NCBI RefSeq assembly: GCF_040436315.1
Contig: NZ_AP031572.1
Coordinates: 2,046,001-2,110,000 of the forward strand
DNA: 64,000 nt
Source: Synechocystis sp. LKSZ1
Lineage (GTDB): Bacteria > Cyanobacteriota > Cyanobacteriia > Cyanobacteriales > Microcystaceae
Direction: 5' to 3'
A model generated the notes under the pieces. The model was given only the letters and a program-made list of their open reading frames with translations. It had not been told where the DNA came from and did no database searches. Shown piece by piece: positions 58,293-64,000 of this stretch. The number at the start of each line of letters is the position of its first letter. Position 1 is the first letter of the stretch. Made by a program: the position numbers and the translations under genes.

Positions 58293-59651
58293 ATGTTGAA
58301 CTGGAGCAAGTCCATGCGCCTCAATCACCAAGCCCAAAACCTATTGCGACGTGAAATTGACCAACAGGCCCAATCCCTCAATCAAGATATTCAACGACAA
58401 ATTGTGCTGAAACGGTTGGATAAGTTGGCCCAGGAGCCCGGTCAACCTTTGACGAAACCAGAGCTAGAACAAACCTTGGTGGATCTATTTCCCCAGTTTA
58501 ATCCCCAAGTCCTGGCCCAGGCAGCCAAGGTCAATCAGCGTCGGCCTTGGGGTCTAGGTTTAAAACTTGCCGCCGGTCTGGGGCTCGGAGTTCTAGGATT
58601 ATCGGGCCTGGTATGGTTAGTGAATCTTCCCTATCCCATGATTCGACGGCCTGTTGCGAGTACGGCTCCCCTACTCCTGTTGCCCAGTTACCTGAATATG
58701 GATCGTAACTACCGGGAGGCCATTGCCCACGTCGAACAGGCCGACCAGTTAGTTAACAATGCCACTAGTGCAGCGGATATTAACCTGGGGGCTGAAAAAG
58801 TGAAGTTGGCCCAAGAGAATTTGAACCAACTCCCGGTCTGGTTCCTGGGGTATGAACCCGTCCAAATTTGTAGTTTTATGGGCTGTTCGTGGCATTTTAC
58901 CTTCGATGAATTCAGTAGGGCCCGGGCCCAAGTGGGACGCATGGAGGCCCGTATTTTCCAAGAAACCAACGCCCTCAGCCAACTCCAGACGGCAGAAAGC
59001 ACCATTCAAACGGCCCAGAGTACCTATCAAAGGGCGACGAATCCCCAACAACAACGCCAGGCCATTAACGATTGGCAAACGGGCCTCGATCAATTGTCTC
59101 TCATTCCTCGCCAGACTCTGGCCGGAGAACAGGCCGAAGGAAAGTTCCGCAACTACAGTCAGGCCTTGCAACCGATTGCCGGCCAGACTACCGGCGCTCA
59201 GAAAACTCAGACCTTAGTGGCCGCCGCCCAACAATTCGCCACCCTCGCCCAGCAGGAAATGGGCAAAGGCCCCCACAGTGTCCTGGAATGGCAAACCATC
59301 CAAACCATGCTCCAACAGGCCATGGAACGTCTCCAGCAGGTTCAACCTCAGGATCCTTTCTACCTAGAGGCCCAAACGTTATTGGCCCAATATACCCAGC
59401 GTCTTGGCCAGGTGCAAAATCAACTCCAACAAGAACAGTTAGCTAGCCAGGCTCTAGACAACGCCCAGCGGGAAATTCAGGCCCTGATTGCCAGTGGCCC
59501 AGTGACCGCAATCCCCCAGCAGAGAAATCAGTTCAAAAGCCGTCTCAATGGCATCCTGACCGAACTGGAGAAGGTTCATCCTGGCACTACAGCTTATCCC
59601 CAGGCCCAGGAATTAATCAAACAGGCCCAGAGTACTTTGAAAAAGCTCTAG
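58293..59651 (+). CDS. Coiled-coil membrane protein, function unknown
   Basis: 452 residues. N-terminal helix (QAQNLLRREIDQQAQSLNQD), a single hydrophobic segment at about 95-115 (LKLAAGLGLGVLGLSGLVWL), then a long Gln/Ala-rich helical region (about 145-450) probably outside the cytoplasm or thylakoid side. Two cysteines are near 198-204 (QICSFMGCSW). No family recognised; seemingly cyanobacterial. Confidence 0.8.
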   Translation: MLNWSKSMRLNHQAQNLLRREIDQQAQSLNQDIQRQIVLKRLDKLAQEPGQPLTKPELEQTLVDLFPQFNPQVLAQAAKVNQRRPWGLGLKLAAGLGLGVLGLSGLVWLVNLPYPMIRRPVASTAPLLLLPSYLNMDRNYREAIAHVEQADQLVNNATSAADINLGAEKVKLAQENLNQLPVWFLGYEPVQICSFMGCSWHFTFDEFSRARAQVGRMEARIFQETNALSQLQTAESTIQTAQSTYQRATNPQQQRQAINDWQTGLDQLSLIPRQTLAGEQAEGKFRNYSQALQPIAGQTTGAQKTQTLVAAAQQFATLAQQEMGKGPHSVLEWQTIQTMLQQAMERLQQVQPQDPFYLEAQTLLAQYTQRLGQVQNQLQQEQLASQALDNAQREIQALIASGPVTAIPQQRNQFKSRLNGILTELEKVHPGTTAYPQAQELIKQAQSTLKKL

Positions 59652-59684
59652 TCCACTGTATTTCTTAAACTCGAGCAAACTTTG

Positions 59685-62600
59685 TTAGACCGTGATTCCT
59701 TCCAATTCCTCCTCTGTTAGGTTATACAACTGCCGTAATTTGGCAATTTTTTCTTCATCTGCTGGCCAAAAGCCCCGCCCGTGGGCCTCTAGCATCCGCC
59801 CGACAATATTGCGAAAGGCTTCGGGATTAGCCCGTTGGAGTTTCTCCGCCATGGCTGGGTCAAGGGCATAGGTCTGGGCCGCTTGGTCATAAACCCAGGT
59901 ATCGGTAAAGTTCACTGTTCCGCTCCAGCCCAATAGGGCCGTCATCCGTTGCGAGACTTCATAGGCTCCCCCTGACCCCTGGGCCACCATTGCCTCGGCC
60001 CATTTAGGATTGAGCAATTTACTGCGGTATTCCAGCCGCAACACCTCCTCCAGTTTGCGGGGGGTCGTGTCCTGGGAAAAGCTCTCGATGAAATTAGCCG
60101 TCACTTTGCGGCCCTGCTGTTTTTCCGCCGCTAGTTTGAGTCCTCCCGTATTGCCGTAGTATTCCTGAATATCGGTCAGGCCATACTCCACCGAGTCGAT
60201 CTGTTGCACAATGCGGCCACTGGTTTGCAGGAGATGTTGCAAAACTTCTGGCCGAGCTTGCCCTCGGTCTTGACGGCCATAGCTAAATTGATTGCGGCCC
60301 TGCCAAGTCTGAGCCAGTTCATTATCCGTTTCCCAGTTGCCTTCCACCACTTGGTCATTCACCAGGGAACCAAAGTCCCCGGCGGGATTGGAAAAAAGTC
60401 GGGCACTGGCATTGGTCACTCCCTGGGCCTGGAGAGTAAGGGCATGTTTGCGGATAAAGTTTTGCTCCCTGGGTTCATCGGCTTTGGCGGCCCGTTGAAA
60501 GAGGTCATCCAGTAATTCCAAAATATTGGTAAAGGTATCGCGGAAAATCCCGGATAGATTGGCCAAAACATCAATGCGGGGATGGGTTAACTGTTCCAAG
60601 GGAATTAATTCGTAGCGGACAATGCGGCCGGTTCCTTCCTTAATCGGTTCAGCCCCCACCAGTTCCAATAAAATGCCCAGGGATTCTCCTTTGGTTTTAA
60701 TGGCATCCAGGCCCCAGAGCATCACCGCCACGGTTTCAGGATAGTTGCCATTTTCCGCCAAGTGTTGGTCTAGAATTTTCTGGGTCATGATCCGGCCCCG
60801 TTCGTAGGCCGCGGTTGAAGGCATCCGGTAGGGATCAAGGGCATGGATATTACGGCCAGTGGGTAAAACGCCCGCACCATCTCGGAGCAGATCGCCGCCA
60901 GGAGCTGGTGGAATATATTCCCCATTCAGGCCCCGCAGTAAATTAGTAATCTCGTCGGTGTTTTGTTGCAATAGGTCTCGAATCTGCAAAGCTTCCTGGA
61001 GAGTTTGCCCCCGACCATTTGCCAAGGACAGTAATTCCCCATCGCTCTGATAGCCGTAGGCAATGGCAGTACGTTCCCGCTCCAGGAGTCGATCACCAAA
61101 ATAGGCAGACAGATAACCATCCAATTGTTCAGGACTAGGGGCCTGGCCAAGAGTATGTAACCCAGAAGAAAAAAGCCGCTGTTCCACCACCTGTAAATAG
61201 TCATAGACCTGGTAAAAATAGGCCTGGAGGGCATGCCGACTAAAGAGACGGGCATTTTCTGTGGTGAAATCAATGCCTAATTTTTGGCCTTCCGCAAAAA
61301 CACAATCTTTTTCTAAGCCCGCATCAACAACTTTTTGCACAATGATCGGGGCCAAGACCTGATTTTTATCCGGATCTTCCCGATATTCGCTGATTAAATC
61401 CCGCAGGGTCATTAATTCTTTGTAGAGGCCCGCCCGGCCATAGGGAGGCACATTATGGGAAATCAACACTCCGTAACCCCGCCGTTTGGCCAACATTGAT
61501 TCCGAGGGATTATTGGCAGCGTAGAGGTAAAGATTGGGCAGATTGCCGAGCAAAATATCGGGCCAGGAATAGCTGGTATTGCCCAGAGAAGAACCCGGCA
61601 ACCATTCCACTGTGCCGTGCATACCGAAGTGAACCACTGCATCGGCCTGCCATTCCTTTTCCAGCCACTGATAAAAAGCAGCGTACTGGGGATGGGGCGT
61701 TAAATCCTTCTCAAACATTAAACGCATGGGATCGCCGGCCACACCCAAGGGGGGTTGTACGCCTAACCAGACATTCCCTAGCTGAATCCCGCCCAAATAG
61801 AACTGCTCACCGTAGGTACGAATCCCCGTATCGGTCAAGGACTGCCATTGTTTTTCGATGCGTTGGGTCAGCAGATAACCGAGCCATTTTTCCAGGGCCT
61901 GGACGCTGACACTTTTCGCCTCAATATCCGCCTTGGCAATACTCTCATCCGCCGCCTTCACCTGGGCAATCAAGTCTTCTCCACTAGCGGGTAATTCCCC
62001 GATGTTGTAGCCTTCCTTTTGCAGGGCCTGTAGGACTTTGAGTAAACTTTGAGGTACATTGAGCAAAGCCGCTGTTCCGGTGGCCCCGTAGCCGGGGGGA
62101 AAACCGTAGAGAATAATGGCAATCCGGCGCTCAGCCTTCGGTTTGCGTCGCAATTTGAGCCAATTTTTCACCCGACTGGTCAGACGTTGTACCCGTTCTG
62201 GAATTAGATAAATCTCATCTCCCACTAGACCCCCGAGGGGAACGGTATCAATGGCCCCGTCCAATTCTGGCAGAGCGTAGAGCACCACACTTTGCAGGCC
62301 CCCAATGCCCCGTCTTGTCCAGGAGTGAATATCTTGGATCAGCAGGGGTGCAGCGATGAAGTAGGGGACATTCTTGCGGCTGAGGATTTGCTTGGCCACT
62401 TCCACCTGTCGTCCGGCCTCCATGGAACCCGCAGGGCCACCGACGAGGGGAAAACCAATGGTGGAGATAATGGCTTCAACCGGAACCGCTTCCTTATTAA
62501 TTTTGACCCCTGGTAAAGCTTGTTCATCTCGGCTGGTGAGCCAATCCCGCACAATGATATGAGCTTCAACCCCGTTAATAAAAATCGGTAGGGGCAATAA

Positions 62601-63380
62601 GCCTGCTTCCTCAAAGGCCTGAATTAACTGGGGAATGTAGCGTTGCTGGGTAATAACGTGTTTACGGTACAGCAATAAAGCCACCACGGGTTTCTGCCCA
62701 CCGCCCCGTTGTTGATACCAGTGGAGATAATCCCTGGGACTGGTGAAGTAGCCCTCATAGTCACGATGCAACAGGCCCTTGTTAGGGGTTTCCTGGACGG
62801 GGGGAATTTCTTGAACAGATAGACCTAAATAATTTTCGGCCAAGGCCCAACAGAGCGCCGCCACATTTTTCTGGCCCCCGGCGTTCCAATAACCATAGAT
62901 AATCAGCCATTGCCGCAGATCCTGCACCTTACGGGCGGGAATAAATTTGAGCAATTTCGGGCCAGTTTTGAGAAAACTGAGATAACCCGCTAACTTATCC
63001 TCCTCTCGGCCACTGGAGAACTTGCTCAGGATCATCTGGATCGGTTTCGGCATCCCCTGGGGCTTATCGCCGATGCAAAATTGTCCTAATTGAGTCAAAG
63101 CCATCAACTCCAGGGCCGACTCAAATACCAAACGAATGGGAATCTCTTGAACTCTGACCCTCAACCATTGCACCTGGTCGTAGTCAAAGATCAGGCTGGC
63201 AAAAAAAACGTCGGCTTCAGCTAAGGCCGCTTCGACCTGTTTCGCTTGACTTTGCAAATCTCGGTCGTTAAAGGTCAGGACTTCTAGGCCTGGACAACCC
63301 TGCTGGGCTAATTGGGCGGCTTGTTGGTACAGACCCCGATTAAAGGCCTCAAAGCCCGTAATGATCACGATCCGTTTCAT
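59685..63380 (-). CDS. bchH: Magnesium chelatase subunit H (BchH/ChlH-type)
   Basis: 1231 residues, CobN/magnesium-chelatase superfamily. Inserts Mg2+ into protoporphyrin IX with the ATPase subunits I and D, committing to chlorophyll. Conserved HFGMHGTVEWLPGSSLGN (about 581-598), PDILLGNLPNLYLYAANNPSE, GLLHRDYEGYFTSPRDYLHW and WGLDAIKTKGESLGILLELV. It is about 100 residues shorter than the canonical cyanobacterial/plant ChlH and its N-terminus differs, so it may be a second, BchH-like paralogue. chlI and chlD are not in the window. Confidence 0.9.
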   Translation of the reverse strand: MKRIVIITGFEAFNRGLYQQAAQLAQQGCPGLEVLTFNDRDLQSQAKQVEAALAEADVFFASLIFDYDQVQWLRVRVQEIPIRLVFESALELMALTQLGQFCIGDKPQGMPKPIQMILSKFSSGREEDKLAGYLSFLKTGPKLLKFIPARKVQDLRQWLIIYGYWNAGGQKNVAALCWALAENYLGLSVQEIPPVQETPNKGLLHRDYEGYFTSPRDYLHWYQQRGGGQKPVVALLLYRKHVITQQRYIPQLIQAFEEAGLLPLPIFINGVEAHIIVRDWLTSRDEQALPGVKINKEAVPVEAIISTIGFPLVGGPAGSMEAGRQVEVAKQILSRKNVPYFIAAPLLIQDIHSWTRRGIGGLQSVVLYALPELDGAIDTVPLGGLVGDEIYLIPERVQRLTSRVKNWLKLRRKPKAERRIAIILYGFPPGYGATGTAALLNVPQSLLKVLQALQKEGYNIGELPASGEDLIAQVKAADESIAKADIEAKSVSVQALEKWLGYLLTQRIEKQWQSLTDTGIRTYGEQFYLGGIQLGNVWLGVQPPLGVAGDPMRLMFEKDLTPHPQYAAFYQWLEKEWQADAVVHFGMHGTVEWLPGSSLGNTSYSWPDILLGNLPNLYLYAANNPSESMLAKRRGYGVLISHNVPPYGRAGLYKELMTLRDLISEYREDPDKNQVLAPIIVQKVVDAGLEKDCVFAEGQKLGIDFTTENARLFSRHALQAYFYQVYDYLQVVEQRLFSSGLHTLGQAPSPEQLDGYLSAYFGDRLLERERTAIAYGYQSDGELLSLANGRGQTLQEALQIRDLLQQNTDEITNLLRGLNGEYIPPAPGGDLLRDGAGVLPTGRNIHALDPYRMPSTAAYERGRIMTQKILDQHLAENGNYPETVAVMLWGLDAIKTKGESLGILLELVGAEPIKEGTGRIVRYELIPLEQLTHPRIDVLANLSGIFRDTFTNILELLDDLFQRAAKADEPREQNFIRKHALTLQAQGVTNASARLFSNPAGDFGSLVNDQVVEGNWETDNELAQTWQGRNQFSYGRQDRGQARPEVLQHLLQTSGRIVQQIDSVEYGLTDIQEYYGNTGGLKLAAEKQQGRKVTANFIESFSQDTTPRKLEEVLRLEYRSKLLNPKWAEAMVAQGSGGAYEVSQRMTALLGWSGTVNFTDTWVYDQAAQTYALDPAMAEKLQRANPEAFRNIVGRMLEAHGRGFWPADEEKIAKLRQLYNLTEEELEGITV

Positions 63381-63455
63381 AATGTTCTCCGGCTAGACCA
63401 TTACTTAGTATTTTAATTCTTGTACAGTAGTTAGAGTGGGCAAAAGAGACGACGA

Positions 63456-64000
63456 CTAGGTGGGTTGGCCATTGAGCTTAAAAAAATTGGGATGGGTCGT
63501 CTGTAACCCAGCAGCCATCTGGTGGCCTCCGCCCCCCCAGGCCTGGGCAATGCGACTAACATCGGCCCCGGTGGATAAACTCCGCAGACTCCAGCCATGA
63601 TTGGTGCCACAGGCCGCAGTAAAAAAGGCCTGGGGATAGAGACGCAGTAACTCTGCACAAATATCGGAGGTATAGCGGCTTTCCTGATCCGTTTGGAGAT
63701 ACACATGGGGAATGTGGGGATAGCCCGCAATAATACCGATTTGATGGCGTTGCATCACCTGCTGAATAATCCGGTCTTTTTCCTGCTTTACACTTTTGCC
63801 GTACTCGACGGCAACTGCGACAAAGTCGGCCCCGAGGGCATAGTAACGGTCATAGACCTCAAAACTCCGGCCCGTGGCGGTATAGGAAAGGTGGACTAGT
63901 TCTGTCTGGGGCAGTTGATGAAGCCAGAGGTCGCGGTCACGCACATACTGCAAAAAAAGGGGAACCGGTTCCTCCGGAAAGAAATATTTCCAGGTAATGG
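63456..64000 (-). CDS. DHH family phosphoesterase, partial
   Basis: 3' part of a gene running off the right edge; 181 residues visible, continuing through the ORF-internal TTG near 63953 to ITWKYFFPEEPVPLFLQYVR. Contains YDRDL-type segment (RDRDLWLHQLPQT) and the DHHA1 motif AWGGGGHQMAAG. DHH proteins hydrolyse phosphodiesters (oligonucleotides or cyclic dinucleotides); substrate unknown. Confidence 0.88.
   Translation of the reverse strand, partial: ITWKYFFPEEPVPLFLQYVRDRDLWLHQLPQTELVHLSYTATGRSFEVYDRYYALGADFVAVAVEYGKSVKQEKDRIIQQVMQRHQIGIIAGYPHIPHVYLQTDQESRYTSDICAELLRLYPQAFFTAACGTNHGWSLRSLSTGADVSRIAQAWGGGGHQMAAGLQTTHPNFFKLNGQPT

Overview
The window is a 64 kb piece of a cyanobacterial chromosome. 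The clearest markers are a complete apcE (phycobilisome core-membrane linker with a bilin-binding domain and three linker repeats), a magnesium-chelatase H subunit, two ammonium transporters, a PatA-like response regulator and several proteins of cyanobacterial type. Three linker repeats in ApcE imply a three-cylinder phycobilisome core. I do not name a species. Most genes are GC-moderate and very rich in the tetramer GGCC.

Layout. 0-7 kb (minus strand): the 5' part of a YifB/ComM-type Mg-chelatase-like ATPase, a giant 1816-aa signalling protein (degenerate kinase, AAA-type ATPase, helical repeats, GAF, PAS, GGDEF) and a tandem-duplicated pterin synthase-family protein. 7-18 kb (plus): secA, thiL, apcE, radC, a small coiled-coil membrane protein and an ABC-F ATPase, then a VOC protein and a small membrane protein on the minus strand. 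18-24 kb: a GH57 glycoside hydrolase, a small membrane peptide, then a two-TM K+ channel overlapping an ammonium transporter that carries two HAMP-like segments. 24-34 kb is the accessory segment: a lipoprotein and a proline-rich secreted protein, a PIN/antitoxin pair, a Uma2-type protein, a second (canonical) ammonium transporter, a kilobase of AT-rich non-coding DNA with what looks like a solo IS200/IS605 end, a three-gene oxidase-lipoprotein-Ftr1 iron-uptake module, and a DUF6515/DUF2092 pair. 34-41 kb: SulP transporter with PPK2, a three-SLH-repeat exported protein, a VWA protein with a partner, and an MtrA-like/thymidylate-synthase-like fusion. 41-64 kb: Ski2-like helicase, fumC, uvrB, EAL and PatA-like signalling proteins, TerB, a Ca2+/Na+ exchanger, radA, purN, a DUF3134 protein, mraY, dapB, a ZIP transporter with an inserted cyclic-nucleotide domain, tRNA-Arg(ACG), a coiled-coil membrane protein, a BchH-type chelatase subunit and the 3' part of a DHH phosphoesterase gene.

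How the genes connect. Much of the window is housekeeping, but transport under regulatory control recurs: Amt with HAMP-like segments, ZIP with a cNMP domain, a K+ channel with RCK domain, SulP with STAS. Cyclic di-GMP turnover is represented by a predicted GGDEF cyclase (0.7-6 kb) and a predicted EAL phosphodiesterase (48 kb). The best candidates for something little described are the iron module at 29.5-32.7 kb, the channel/Amt-HAMP operon at 21-23.7 kb, the ZIP-cNMP fusion at 56.8 kb and the pseudokinase-cyclase at 0.7 kb. No CRISPR array, rRNA or prophage was seen.
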